Below, piece after piece: positions 18,650 through 27,545 of a DNA stretch of 36,037 nt. The stretch's first letter is position 1. The number at the start of each line of letters is the position of its first letter. The notes under the pieces were generated by a model. It saw only the letters and a list, made by a program, of their open reading frames with translations. It was not told where the DNA came from and searched no databases. The position numbers and the translations under genes were made by a program. The stretch covers positions 1 through 36,037 of the forward strand of contig JAKQHE010000044.1 of NCBI GenBank assembly GCA_029573155.1. Direction: 5' to 3'. Source of the stretch: a bacterium. Its GTDB lineage: Bacteria > UBP6 > UBA1177 > JAKLFG01.

Positions 18650-18956
18650 TGTCCTTGATTACTTGATCGAGTTTCTCGCGGTCCTCTTTGGAGAATTCCG
18701 ACTTTTTCGTCTCTCCGGTCACCTGCTCCTTCACCTCCTGCGCGGCGTCCACCACGGTATCCTTGGCTTTTTCAAGGCCGTCCTTCGTCGCGTCGCCGAC
18801 CTTGTCGACCGTCTTCTCCACGCCGCGATCGAGTCCCGGGAAGATGACTTTGTAGAGCGGCTTGCCGCCCCAGTTGAAATTCGCGAGCAGTATCACGAAT
18901 ACGACAAAAAGGAGCGCCTTCCACAGGATGCCGGTCGCCCCGCCTTTCTTCGCCAT
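18633..18956 (-). CDS. Small membrane-anchored protein with amphipathic LEA-like repeats
   Basis: 107 aa; TM GILWKALLFVVFVILLANF, then VEKTVDKVGDATKDGLEKAKDTVVDAAQEVKEQVTGETKK; stop overlaps nth start by 17 nt. Confidence 0.65.
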   Translation of the reverse strand: MAKKGGATGILWKALLFVVFVILLANFNWGGKPLYKVIFPGLDRGVEKTVDKVGDATKDGLEKAKDTVVDAAQEVKEQVTGETKKSEFSKEDREKLDQVIKDNVQKK

Positions 18957-18957
18957 C

Positions 18958-19719
18958 TCACGCCTCCGTCAGTATGCGCGGACCCTGCGCCGTTATCGCG
19001 ATGGTGTGTTCGAACTGGGCCGACAGCCCGCCGTCCTCGGTCACCACCGTCCAGCCGTCGGGAAGCACCCGACAGCCGTCGCCTATCTCGTTTATCATCG
19101 GCTCGACCGCGAGCACCATCCCCTCCCGCAGAAGCACTCCTTCACCCCGGTTGCCGAAATGGGGCACCGACGGCTCCTCGTGCAGGTGGATGCCGGTACC
19201 ATGACCGACATACTCCTTGACGACCGCGTAGCCGTGCGATTCGGCGTACTCCTGTATCGCCGCACCGATGTCGCCGATGCGGTTGCCGACGAGCATCTGT
19301 CCGATGCCGATATTAAGACATTCTCGCGTCACCTCGACGAGCCGCCGCGCCTCGTCGCTCACCCCCGGCATCAGGTAGGTCATCGTCCGGTCGCCGATGA
19401 AACCGTCGAGCGTCACGCCGCAGTCGACCTTGACGATATCACCGCGCTGAACGACGCGATCCTTGCGCGGGATGGCGTGGACCACCTCGTTATTGAGCGA
19501 GACGCAGGTGGCATGATGGTAATTCTCCACCGACTTAAAGGTCGGTTTGCCGCCGTTCTTTTTGATGAACCGGTCGGCGAAGGCATCTATCTGGAGCGTC
19601 GTCACCCCTGGCTTGATATAACTTCTCAGTTCGTCGAAGAGTCGCCCGGTCAACACCCCCGCCCGCGCGATACCGGCTATCTGCTCCGGCGTCTTTATGA
19701 TGATCTCGCCCTTGCGCAT
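18958..19719 (-). CDS. map: Methionine aminopeptidase, type I
   Basis: IKTPEQIAGIARAGVLTGRL, NNEVVHAIP, DIVKVDCGVTLDGFIGDRTMTY, GHGTGIHLHEEPSVPHFGN. Confidence 0.96.
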   Translation of the reverse strand: MRKGEIIIKTPEQIAGIARAGVLTGRLFDELRSYIKPGVTTLQIDAFADRFIKKNGGKPTFKSVENYHHATCVSLNNEVVHAIPRKDRVVQRGDIVKVDCGVTLDGFIGDRTMTYLMPGVSDEARRLVEVTRECLNIGIGQMLVGNRIGDIGAAIQEYAESHGYAVVKEYVGHGTGIHLHEEPSVPHFGNRGEGVLLREGMVLAVEPMINEIGDGCRVLPDGWTVVTEDGGLSAQFEHTIAITAQGPRILTEA

Positions 19720-22110
19720 TCAGGCCCCTTTGAGCGGCCAGCCCTGTTTCGCGAACGCCGCGATGAGTGCCTCCTGCGCCTGCTTCATCTCGTCGCTCGT
19801 GAGCGTCCGGTCGGGCGCAGCGAGCGTCACGCGAAGCGAAAGGCTCATCTGCCCCTCGGGAACACCCGGCCCCTTGTAGGAACTCACGACCTCGCACCCG
19901 GAGAATATCTTCTTGTCGATCGTTTTATAGGCCACCGTGCCGACCGCCGCCGATTCGGTCCGTTCCGACGTCAGCACGGTGAGTTCAAAGAAGGTCGCGG
20001 GGAATCTCGGTATCGGCTTGTACTTCTCGCTCTTGGCCGGCAGGGAACCGAGCAGGTCGATATCGAACTCCATGATGCCGGCGCGCCCCCTGACATCCCA
20101 TTGTTCGAGCAGGGCGGGATGCACCTCGCCGCACATGCCCACCAGTTTTCCCATCGCCCGGACCAGCGCGCCACGCCCCGGGTGAAGCGCCACATCCTCA
20201 TGGAAGGGCACCGATTCCTTTTTCGCCCGTTCGAACTGGAACGCGGGGACCTTCAGTTCGGCCATGAACGCCTCGACGATCCGCTTGGTCATCCGGAAGA
20301 TGTCTCTATCGTCGCGGATGAGCACCGCCAACCGGCGGTTCTCGCCGCCGCGACGGAACACCCGACCGAACTCGAACAGCGTGAAGCGTTCGTACTGGCG
20401 ATGATTCACCGCCAGCGCCTTCAGCATCCCCGGCGTCAGCGTATGCCGCAACCACGGGGTCTCCTTGAGCGACGGCGCGCGCACCGCCTCGTTGTCGGGC
20501 AAAGGGAACGCCGCATGCTCGTTGTCGGAGAGGAAGGAGTAGGTCATGATCTCGCAGGCGCCGAATTCGCGCACCAATACATCGCGGAGCCGCTCCTCCT
20601 TATCGAGCAGTCCGTTGCGCGGCGGCGGTGTCATCGGGAACAGCGGCGCGCGCGGCATGATGTTGTCGTACCCGTGGATGCGCCCCACCTCTTCAACGAT
20701 ATCGGCCTCAAGTGACACATCCTTACTGCGACGGTGCGGCGGCACCGGGATGACGAGCCGGTCCCCTTCCCGCTTCACCTCGAAATCGAGGAGCAGGAGT
20801 ATCCCCTCGATCCGTGCGTCGGGTAGATCGTCGCGGCGCACGCCGAGCATGGCCCGGATACGGTCGCATGAGGTCGATATCGAACCGGTGAAGCCGTACT
20901 TCCCGCTCGCATCGCGATGGGCCGCCTCGCTCGTCACGACCGCACCGGGGACGAGTTCCTTTATCAGTTCGATGCACCGCTGGACGGCAAGCCACGAATT
21001 CTCGACCCACATCGCCTTCTCGAACCGCTGGGCCGCGTCGGTACGCAGGTCGAGCCGGTTGGCGGTGCGGCGTATCGTTGCCGGATCGAAGAGGGCCGAT
21101 TCGATGATGATCTCGGTCGTATCAGACTCGACCTCGCTGTGGAGGCCGCCCATAACGCCACCAAGCGCGACCGCCTTGTCCTTATCGGCGATAACGATAT
21201 CGCGTTCGAGCAGTACGCGCTCGACGCCGTCGAGCGTCGTGAACTTCTCGCCCGCCGACGCATTCCGCACGATAATGGTCGATCCGGCTATGTCCCTGCG
21301 GTCGAAGGCGTGGAGCGGGTGTCCCGTTTCGAACATCACGAAGTTGGTGATGTCCACGATGTTGTTTATGGAGCGGTGACCGATCGCCTCGATACGGGCG
21401 CGCAACCAGTCGGGCGACGGACCGATCTTGATACCCGACATCTTGACGCCGATGTAGTGGAGCGCCTTATCGGTAGCGAACTCGATGGAAAGTTCTTCCT
21501 CTTTTTTATCGGGCTTGACGCCGGTGAACTCGAGTTTCTTTTTCCACGGCCGGTTGAATATCGTCCGCAGTTCGCGGGCGTAACCGTAGTGACCCCAGAG
21601 GTCGGGCCGATGGTTGACCGTCTTGTTCTCTATCTCGATGATGAGATCGGCCGGACCGTAGAGCGTCGAGAGCGGCGTACCGAGCTCCACCTTCCGGTCG
21701 AGTTGCAGGATGCCCGAATGATCGTCGCCAAGCCCCAGTTCCTTCGCCGAACAGAGCATGCCGCAACTCTCGACGCCGCGTATCTTGGCCGGCTTTATCT
21801 CAAAGTCCCCGGGGAGCACCGTGCCGAGCGGCGCGTAGGGAACGACCTGCCCCTCCTCGATGTTCGGGGCGCCGCAGACCACCGTCGCGCGATCCTTTCC
21901 GTCGAATATCGTCGCGAGTCGTATCTTCTCGGCGTTCGGATGCTTCTCTATCTTCTCGATGCGGGCGGCCTTGACCTGCTCGAAGTGACGACCGACCCAG
22001 TGGGCCGACTCTATCTCGGCGGTCGAGAGCGCGAGTCTTTTCACGATATCCTCGGGCGTTATCCCCTCAAGATCGACATATTCCCGTATCCATGAAAGCG
22101 ACAGCAACAT
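19720..22110 (-). CDS. pheT: Phenylalanyl-tRNA synthetase beta subunit
   Basis: 796 aa: MLLSLSWIREYVDLEGITPEDIVKRLALSTAEIE, tRNA-binding domain, B3/B4, GRGALVRAMGKLVGMCGEVHP and C-term anticodon-binding region. Confidence 0.96.
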   Translation of the reverse strand: MLLSLSWIREYVDLEGITPEDIVKRLALSTAEIESAHWVGRHFEQVKAARIEKIEKHPNAEKIRLATIFDGKDRATVVCGAPNIEEGQVVPYAPLGTVLPGDFEIKPAKIRGVESCGMLCSAKELGLGDDHSGILQLDRKVELGTPLSTLYGPADLIIEIENKTVNHRPDLWGHYGYARELRTIFNRPWKKKLEFTGVKPDKKEEELSIEFATDKALHYIGVKMSGIKIGPSPDWLRARIEAIGHRSINNIVDITNFVMFETGHPLHAFDRRDIAGSTIIVRNASAGEKFTTLDGVERVLLERDIVIADKDKAVALGGVMGGLHSEVESDTTEIIIESALFDPATIRRTANRLDLRTDAAQRFEKAMWVENSWLAVQRCIELIKELVPGAVVTSEAAHRDASGKYGFTGSISTSCDRIRAMLGVRRDDLPDARIEGILLLLDFEVKREGDRLVIPVPPHRRSKDVSLEADIVEEVGRIHGYDNIMPRAPLFPMTPPPRNGLLDKEERLRDVLVREFGACEIMTYSFLSDNEHAAFPLPDNEAVRAPSLKETPWLRHTLTPGMLKALAVNHRQYERFTLFEFGRVFRRGGENRRLAVLIRDDRDIFRMTKRIVEAFMAELKVPAFQFERAKKESVPFHEDVALHPGRGALVRAMGKLVGMCGEVHPALLEQWDVRGRAGIMEFDIDLLGSLPAKSEKYKPIPRFPATFFELTVLTSERTESAAVGTVAYKTIDKKIFSGCEVVSSYKGPGVPEGQMSLSLRVTLAAPDRTLTSDEMKQAQEALIAAFAKQGWPLKGA

Positions 22111-22121
22111 CGTAGCCTCCT

Positions 22122-23138
22122 TTAGAACTGCGTGAAGAAACGGAGATCGGCGCCGTGGAAGAGGCGGATGTCGTCGATCCCGTACTTCATCATGACCAGT
22201 CGTTCGAGCCCGAGCCCGAAGGCGAACCCGGAGAACTCCTCAGGGTCGATGCCGCCGTTACGCAGGACCACGGGGTGGACCATACCGCACGGCATCAGTT
22301 CGAGCCAACCGCTTTGTTTGCAGACCGAACAACCCTTGCCGCCGCAGATGAGGCATTTGATGTCGAGTTCGAACCCCGGCTCAACGAACGGGAAGAACCC
22401 GGGGCGCAGGCGCACCTCGACCTCTTTTTCGAAGATACCGGTCAGCAGGGTCTTCATGGAGTATATCAGATGGGCGACCGATATGTTCTTGTCCACCACC
22501 ATCCCTTCGATCTGGTGGAAGGTGTGCTCGTGGCTTGCGTCGACCGCCTCGTTACGATAGACCTTGCCGGGGGCGATGAACTTGAACGGCGGGGTGTGCG
22601 ACAGCATGCCGCGCACCTGCACCGGCGAGGTATGGGTCCGCAGGAGCATCCCGTTGTCGAGCCAGAAGGTGTCCTGCGCGTCGCGCGCCGGATGGTCGGG
22701 CGGGATATTCAACTTATCGAAGTTATTTGTCTCCTCCTCCATCTCGGGACCGTCGAGCACCTCGAAGCCCATCGAGACGAATATCTCCTTGACGCGCCGA
22801 CGGATGACGGCGATCGGGTGCGCCGCGCCGCGTGAAAGCCCACTCGGCCACGAGATATCCTCCCACTCGGCGGCCAGTTTCTTCTCTATCTCGCCGCGAC
22901 CGAGTTCGGCCGCCCGCGCCGCAAGCAGCCTCTCGAACTCATCCTTGAGCGCGTTCGAGAGCGCTCCGACCTCGCGCCGCTCGTCAGGGGTAAGATCCTT
23001 CATCCCTTTGAGTACCTCGGTCAGCACCCCTTTCTTGCCGAGGAACGCCACGCGCACCTTCTCGGCATCTTCGGGCACCGCGGCCGCCTGCAACGCGGTC
23101 GTGAACTCGCCGCGCATCTTCTCGATCCTCTTCTTCAT
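22122..23138 (-). CDS. pheS: Phenylalanyl-tRNA synthetase alpha subunit
   Basis: HPIAVIRRRVKEIFVSMGFEVLDGPEMEEETNNFDKLNIPPDHPARD, EHTFHQIEGMVVD, FAFGLGLERLVMMKYGIDDIR. Start at MKKRIEKMR (23138, GGAG upstream) preferred to TTG at 23165. Confidence 0.95.
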   Translation of the reverse strand: MKKRIEKMRGEFTTALQAAAVPEDAEKVRVAFLGKKGVLTEVLKGMKDLTPDERREVGALSNALKDEFERLLAARAAELGRGEIEKKLAAEWEDISWPSGLSRGAAHPIAVIRRRVKEIFVSMGFEVLDGPEMEEETNNFDKLNIPPDHPARDAQDTFWLDNGMLLRTHTSPVQVRGMLSHTPPFKFIAPGKVYRNEAVDASHEHTFHQIEGMVVDKNISVAHLIYSMKTLLTGIFEKEVEVRLRPGFFPFVEPGFELDIKCLICGGKGCSVCKQSGWLELMPCGMVHPVVLRNGGIDPEEFSGFAFGLGLERLVMMKYGIDDIRLFHGADLRFFTQF

Positions 23139-23174
23139 CTCGGACTCCGTCGCATAGACCGACAAAACGCCGTA

Positions 23175-23202
23175 ACGATACCACAGTCGCGCGATATTTC
23201 AA
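23175..23202 (-). promoter_or_regulatory. Putative pheST-map-nth promoter (minus strand TTGAAA-N16-TATCGT)
   Basis: Reverse-complement hexamers at 23197-23202 and 23175-23180. Confidence 0.5.
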
Positions 23203-23288
23203 ACAAATAACCCAAGAACTTTTTCACGGTAATGCCGGGGGGGCGGGACTCGTTCACAAATAATTTCTTTTCTTCGGCGTTTTTTTTC

Positions 23289-23318
23289 TTGACTTCATTT
23301 TTTTCGTCAAAGTAGTAT
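23289..23318 (+). promoter_or_regulatory. Putative promoter (TTGACT-N18-TAGTAT)
   Basis: Hexamers at 23289-23294 and 23313-23318 with a T-rich spacer, before the small acidic-tailed ORF. Confidence 0.5.
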
Positions 23319-23347
23319 CGCGCCGGTCGTCCGGGTTGTGGGATACT

Positions 23348-23641
23348 ATGCGGAACGCTTTCTTCAACGGCGTATTTCTTTTTTTCTTCTCGCTACTTTT
23401 CTCCACCGAGTTCCGCGCCATCGTACAGACCGACGGCAAACTCTGGTACGCGGTCTTTCTCTCGCTCTCGTTCTCGCAGGAAGGCATGGATGCCGAGCGG
23501 CTGGACCCCGAACTATTGCAGGTCAGCGACCCCTATCTTTCGATACGCGAGGCGATGTACATCAGGAACCGGTTGGAAGAGATACTCGATGATGACGAGG
23601 AGGATGAAGATGCATGGGAAGAGAACGGTGATGAGGTGTAG
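23348..23641 (+). CDS. Small hypothetical protein, hydrophobic N-term and acidic tail
   Basis: MRNAFFNGVFLFFFSLLFSTEFRA... ending EEILDDDEEDEDAWEENGDEV; ATG at 23348 likely. Confidence 0.5.
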   Translation: MRNAFFNGVFLFFFSLLFSTEFRAIVQTDGKLWYAVFLSLSFSQEGMDAERLDPELLQVSDPYLSIREAMYIRNRLEEILDDDEEDEDAWEENGDEV

Positions 23642-24299
23642 CGTCTGCGCGATCATCCTGCTTACCGCCCTGTCGCTCGGCGCGACCGATCCGGGGCTCG
23701 AGCAGATGACCAGATACCTCAAGGGGAAGAGGATCTCCGTCGAGACGCTCGAGAAGGACTACAGTTGCCACCCGCTCGTCGATGCCCTGGCCAAGGGGCT
23801 CCAGCAGGTAAAGGACCTCGAAAAGGCGGTGCGCGACGCACGCGACAACACGCGGGTCGCCGCGCTGTTCCCCAGAATGTCGGCGTGGGCGAAATACCGG
23901 AGCGACGACCGACTCTACCTGTACCGGCAGAACAACATCAGCGTCGGCAAGGATTATGTCACCGTCGGTCCCGACGACAACAACACGACCATCGGCGACA
24001 TCAACGCCTTCGAGGTGGGCGGTAAACTCGAGTTCGATCTCGCCCGGCTCCTGTACAACACCGACCTCATCAAGTTCAGCGAACAGGAACAGCGCCTGCA
24101 CCAGTTCCGCACCGAACTGGTCGAGAAGATGACCTACGCCTACTACTATGTCGCGGTCGTGAAAGCGCTGACGCTGAACGGCGTCGAGACGCCGCCGGAG
24201 GTGTTGCTGCCCGCCGAGATAGCGGCGAAGAAACTGGCGGTATGGTTCTACGATCTCACCGGACTGAGGCTCGACCGATGCGCCGCCACACAGCCCTGA
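23631..24299 (+). CDS. Secreted hypothetical protein, possibly TolC/OEP-like
   Basis: Signal peptide MRCSVCAIILLTALSLGA; AFEVGGKLEFDLARLLYNTDLIKFSEQEQRLHQFRTELVEKMTYAYYYVAVVKAL resembles efflux-protein coiled coils. Start overlaps the previous stop (ATGAGGTGTAG). Confidence 0.6.
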   Translation: MRCSVCAIILLTALSLGATDPGLEQMTRYLKGKRISVETLEKDYSCHPLVDALAKGLQQVKDLEKAVRDARDNTRVAALFPRMSAWAKYRSDDRLYLYRQNNISVGKDYVTVGPDDNNTTIGDINAFEVGGKLEFDLARLLYNTDLIKFSEQEQRLHQFRTELVEKMTYAYYYVAVVKALTLNGVETPPEVLLPAEIAAKKLAVWFYDLTGLRLDRCAATQP

Positions 24300-25651
24300 T
24301 AGCGCTCGCCCTCCTCTGCGCCTGCGGACGCTTCTCGATGCCCGACAGCGAGTACCTCTATTTCGAGATCGTGTCGCCGCCCGAAGATCGGGTATGGTAC
24401 CCGGAAGAGACGATGACCATCGTCTTCAACGAGGAGATAGCGTCCGACACCGTCGCCGGCGCGGTGACCCTGTCTTACGAAGGCGACCCGGCCCACGGGA
24501 CCACCGTGACCGCCTCCGGCGACACCCTCAAGATAGCCGGTCTCCTGCCCGACGCGACGATCACCGTCACGATAGCGAGCGGGCTCAAATCGACCGACAA
24601 CAAACCGCTTGTCCAGAAAAGTGACGACGGGTACGCGACGGCGACGCAGGCCTTCACCCGCACCATCGGCCCCGCCCTGCCCGCCGTCACAAAGATCATC
24701 CCCGGCGACAACCTCCGCTCACGGAACATCGGCATCGTTTTCACGACCGGGATAGCGACCGATTCGGCGGCCGTGAGTCCGCAACCGGACGCGATGACGG
24801 CGCAGGGGAACATACTGCTCCTCTCCTTCGACACGCCGCCGGCGCAGGTCACCCTGAGCGGCATCGCCGCGACCACCCGCCCCGGTGTCGCCCCCGATAT
24901 GACGCTCTCGCTCACCGACACTCCGCCGGTCTCGGAAGATGCCGAGATAGCGACCACGCCGCAGGACACGACCGCCACGGTCGCCATCGCCGCCACGGGG
25001 CTCGTCGCCGCGACCCTCGATGGCGAACTCGCGCTCTGCGAGACGGAATGCCGGTTCCTCCTCGAAGGGCTCGCCCCCGACGCCTCCTACGACCTTGATC
25101 TCACGCTCTACTTCACCGACCGCGTCGAAACGACGACGCTCGCCGTCGCCACCCTGTCGCCCGTGCCGCACATCATGATCAGCGAGGTGATGCACACGCC
25201 TGCCGGGACACCGGAGAAGAGTTGGGAGTTCGTCGAACTTTACAACCACGGCGAACTCGATTTCGACCTTTCGCTCTGCACGATAGACGACAACGGCGAC
25301 GGCGCCGGCGAGGACCCGCTCACCCCGCTCGTCGAGAACGACCTTATCCTGCAACCGGGCGATTTCGCCCTCATCCTCGGCGGCGGCAGTCAACTGCACC
25401 TTTCCATAGATACCAATCCTCACATCTATTTCGTGGACGACACCACCATCGCCGACAACGGACTGACATCGACCGAATCGGTCTCGATACACTGTCTCAC
25501 CGGTGAGGATAAACTGCAGGTCGCCCACTACGACGGCCTGTTCCGCAAGGCCGACCGCGGCTACTCGGTGGTCATAGACACCACCGGCCGTGTCTGCGCC
25601 TCGGCGGAACCCGACGGCTCGCCCGGCGCGGCGGAGCAGTGCGCCCCGTAA
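24278..25651 (+). CDS. Lipoprotein with Ig-like (Big_5-type) repeats and C-terminal lamin-tail-like domain
   Basis: Lipobox ALALLCAC; VSPPEDRVWYPEETMTIVFNEEIASDTVAGAV...; C-term HIMISEVMHTPAGTPEKSWEFVELYNHGELDFDLSLCTIDDNG...LQPGDFALI typical of LTD. Confidence 0.8.
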   Translation: MRRHTALIALALLCACGRFSMPDSEYLYFEIVSPPEDRVWYPEETMTIVFNEEIASDTVAGAVTLSYEGDPAHGTTVTASGDTLKIAGLLPDATITVTIASGLKSTDNKPLVQKSDDGYATATQAFTRTIGPALPAVTKIIPGDNLRSRNIGIVFTTGIATDSAAVSPQPDAMTAQGNILLLSFDTPPAQVTLSGIAATTRPGVAPDMTLSLTDTPPVSEDAEIATTPQDTTATVAIAATGLVAATLDGELALCETECRFLLEGLAPDASYDLDLTLYFTDRVETTTLAVATLSPVPHIMISEVMHTPAGTPEKSWEFVELYNHGELDFDLSLCTIDDNGDGAGEDPLTPLVENDLILQPGDFALILGGGSQLHLSIDTNPHIYFVDDTTIADNGLTSTESVSIHCLTGEDKLQVAHYDGLFRKADRGYSVVIDTTGRVCASAEPDGSPGAAEQCAP

Positions 25652-25672
25652 GGGACACCTCGGCAAAAAAAC

Positions 25673-25700
25673 TTGATTTTGGGTCGTTTGGTCATATAGT
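25673..25700 (+). promoter_or_regulatory. Putative tRNA-cluster promoter (TTGATT-N16-TATAGT)
   Basis: Hexamers at 25673-25678 and 25695-25700, 13 nt before tRNA-Pro. Confidence 0.65.
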
Positions 25701-25713
25701 CCAACGCGCTACA

Positions 25714-25790
25714 CGGGGTGTAGCTCAGTTGGCTAGAGTGCTTGCTTTGGGAGCAAGTGGCCGGAGGTTCAAGTCCTCTCACCCCGACCA
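25714..25790 (+). tRNA. tRNA-Pro (anticodon TGG)
   Basis: CGGGGTG/CACCCCG acceptor, anticodon arm CTTGC-TTTGGGA-GCAAG, GTTCAAGTC T-loop, encoded CCA. Confidence 0.96.
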
Positions 25791-25792
25791 CT

Positions 25793-25869
25793 GTGCCCGT
25801 AGCTCAGTTGGATAGAGCAACTGACTTCTAATCAGTAGGCCAGAGGTTCGATTCCTCTCGGGCACGCCA
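25793..25869 (+). tRNA. tRNA-Arg (anticodon TCT)
   Basis: GTGCCCG/CGGGCAC acceptor, anticodon arm ACTGA-CTTCTAA-TCAGT, GTTCGATTC, encoded CCA. Confidence 0.96.
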
Positions 25870-25894
25870 GGTTGTTTTTTCACATCGCGAGTAT

Positions 25895-25970
25895 GGTGGG
25901 TGTAGTTCAATGGTAGAGCACCGGATTGTGGTTCCGGGCGTTGTGGGTTCGAGTCCCATTACCCACCCCA
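25895..25970 (+). tRNA. tRNA-His (anticodon GTG)
   Basis: GTGGGTG/TACCCAC acceptor, G-1 opposite C73, anticodon arm CCGGA-TTGTGGT-TCCGG, encoded CCA. Confidence 0.95.
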
Positions 25971-25978
25971 TTTTTGGT

Positions 25979-26054
25979 GGGCCCTTAGCTCAGCTGGTAG
26001 AGCAACTGACTCTTAATCAGTGGGTCGAAGGTTCGAATCCTTCAGGGCCTACCA
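25979..26054 (+). tRNA. tRNA-Lys (anticodon CTT)
   Basis: GGGCCCT/AGGGCCT acceptor (G1.U72), anticodon arm ACTGA-CTCTTAA-TCAGT, GTTCGAATC, encoded CCA. Confidence 0.95.
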
Positions 26055-26108
26055 TCTTATATCCGCAAAGGTTTTTGCATGACCGCTCATACCCAAAGGT
26101 CTTCAAGC

Positions 26109-26191
26109 GCGAGAGTGGCGGAATTGGCAGACGCACTGGACTTAGGATCCAGCGGGCAACCGTGGGGGTTCGAATCCCCCCCCTCGCACCA
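26109..26191 (+). tRNA. tRNA-Leu (anticodon TAG)
   Basis: Class II tRNA GCGAGAGTGGCGGAATTGGCAGACGC; anticodon arm CTGGA-CTTAGGA-TCCAG, long variable arm, encoded CCA. Confidence 0.95.
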
Positions 26192-26253
26192 GAGGCGCCC
26201 GACGGGGCACCGCGGCATACCGCTTCACTGAAACAACGGTCACGAGGAACGAC

Positions 26254-27537
26254 ATGGACCACACGATCAAGCATCTGAGCGCGACCGAGAAGGAACTTTC
26301 GGTCACCTTCCCGGCATCCGAGGTCGCCGAGCGGCTCCGGAACACCTTCAAGCGACTCTCCCTGACGGTCACCATCCCCGGCTTTCGTCCCGGCAAGATA
26401 CCGGCGGCGGTCATCCAGCAGCGCTATGGCAAGGCAGTGCGCGAAGAGACCGAACAGCACCTGCTGGAAAGCGGCCTGCAGGAGATCGCCGAAAAGGAGA
26501 AACTGCGCCCGTTCCGTTACGCCGACATCAATAAGAGCGGCCCGGTCGCCGACGGCGCCCCCTTCTCGTTCTCGTGCCGCGTCGAGGTGTTCCCCGACAC
26601 CGGCGCGACGGTGCAGGAACTCACGGTGGAATGGACCCCCATCCCGCTCCGCGAACACCTCATCGACGAAGAGATCGAATCGTTCCGCCGCCGGCAGGTA
26701 TCCTTCACGGCGGCCGACCGGCCGGCGCAGGAAAAGGACCGCGCGACCATCACCTTCGAAGGGAGCGTGGATGGCGAGAAACGGCCCGGACTCTCCGGCG
26801 CCGATGTGCCGGTGCTGCTGGGCGAGAAGAATTTCCTCCCCGAGATAGAAACGGCGCTCGCGGGGCGTCGCGCCGGCGACAAGTTCGACCTCACGGTCAA
26901 CTTCCCGGAGACCTTCCACGCCAAGGACCTCGCCGGTAAGGCGGTCGATTTCGCCATCGAGGTCCGGAGCATCGAGGAACCGCACCTGCCGGAACTCACC
27001 GATGAACTCGTCGCCCAGCACGAGCCCAAGGCGAAAACGGTCGCCGAACTCCGCGACCAGATACGGCGCGACATAGAACGCTATCTCGACGAACTGAACA
27101 TCGAACAGAAACGGCACCTTACCCTCGACCGTTACCTGAAAGAATATCCATTCGACCTGCCGCCCTCGCTCCTGAGTTCCGAGATAGCGGTCCGCGAGAA
27201 GGAACATCTCGAAAAGGATCCCGGCGCCGCCCTTTCGGACGAGGACAAGCAGAAGATGGCGCGTGACGCCGAGACCGCGATACGCCGGTTCATCCTGCTT
27301 TCGCAACTGGCCGAGACCCTGTCGGTCACCGTATCGGAGCGTGACATCGAGCGCGAGATAGAAAAAGAGGCGGCCCGTTACCACATCCCCGTCGAACACT
27401 ACAAGCGTTATCTCGATCAGGGCCGCTGGGAACAGAAACGGCTCGCCCTGCGGGACGAACGGGTCATCGACAAACTCGTCGAAAAGGCGCGATTCATCGA
27501 AAAGCCGCTGGATGAGAGCAGGAAAGAACAACCGTGA
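26254..27537 (+). CDS. tig: Trigger factor
   Basis: 427 aa: [53 protein letters not shown]; PPIase and SurA-like regions; upstream of clpP-clpX. Confidence 0.94.
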   Translation: MDHTIKHLSATEKELSVTFPASEVAERLRNTFKRLSLTVTIPGFRPGKIPAAVIQQRYGKAVREETEQHLLESGLQEIAEKEKLRPFRYADINKSGPVADGAPFSFSCRVEVFPDTGATVQELTVEWTPIPLREHLIDEEIESFRRRQVSFTAADRPAQEKDRATITFEGSVDGEKRPGLSGADVPVLLGEKNFLPEIETALAGRRAGDKFDLTVNFPETFHAKDLAGKAVDFAIEVRSIEEPHLPELTDELVAQHEPKAKTVAELRDQIRRDIERYLDELNIEQKRHLTLDRYLKEYPFDLPPSLLSSEIAVREKEHLEKDPGAALSDEDKQKMARDAETAIRRFILLSQLAETLSVTVSERDIEREIEKEAARYHIPVEHYKRYLDQGRWEQKRLALRDERVIDKLVEKARFIEKPLDESRKEQP

Positions 27538-27545
27538 GGATACCC

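Noticed and set aside
18862-20715. 617-aa plus-strand ORF opposite map/pheT
   Set aside because: Shadow ORF (R/H/D/P-rich, no recognisable motif) antisense to unambiguous map and pheT.
20917-22095. 392-aa plus-strand ORF opposite pheT
   Set aside because: Antisense shadow of pheT, composition typical of GC-rich reverse frames.
23135-23230. Possible Phe attenuator leader peptide upstream of pheS (minus strand GTG AAA AAG TTC ...)
   Set aside because: Only scattered Phe codons, no Phe run, no clear terminator/antiterminator, and the reading frame extends past the pheS start.
23228-23246. GGGGGGG run between pheS and the next gene as a phase-variable tract
   Set aside because: Lies in an intergenic gap outside the predicted promoter hexamers and is only seven bases long; no evidence of variation from a single sequence.
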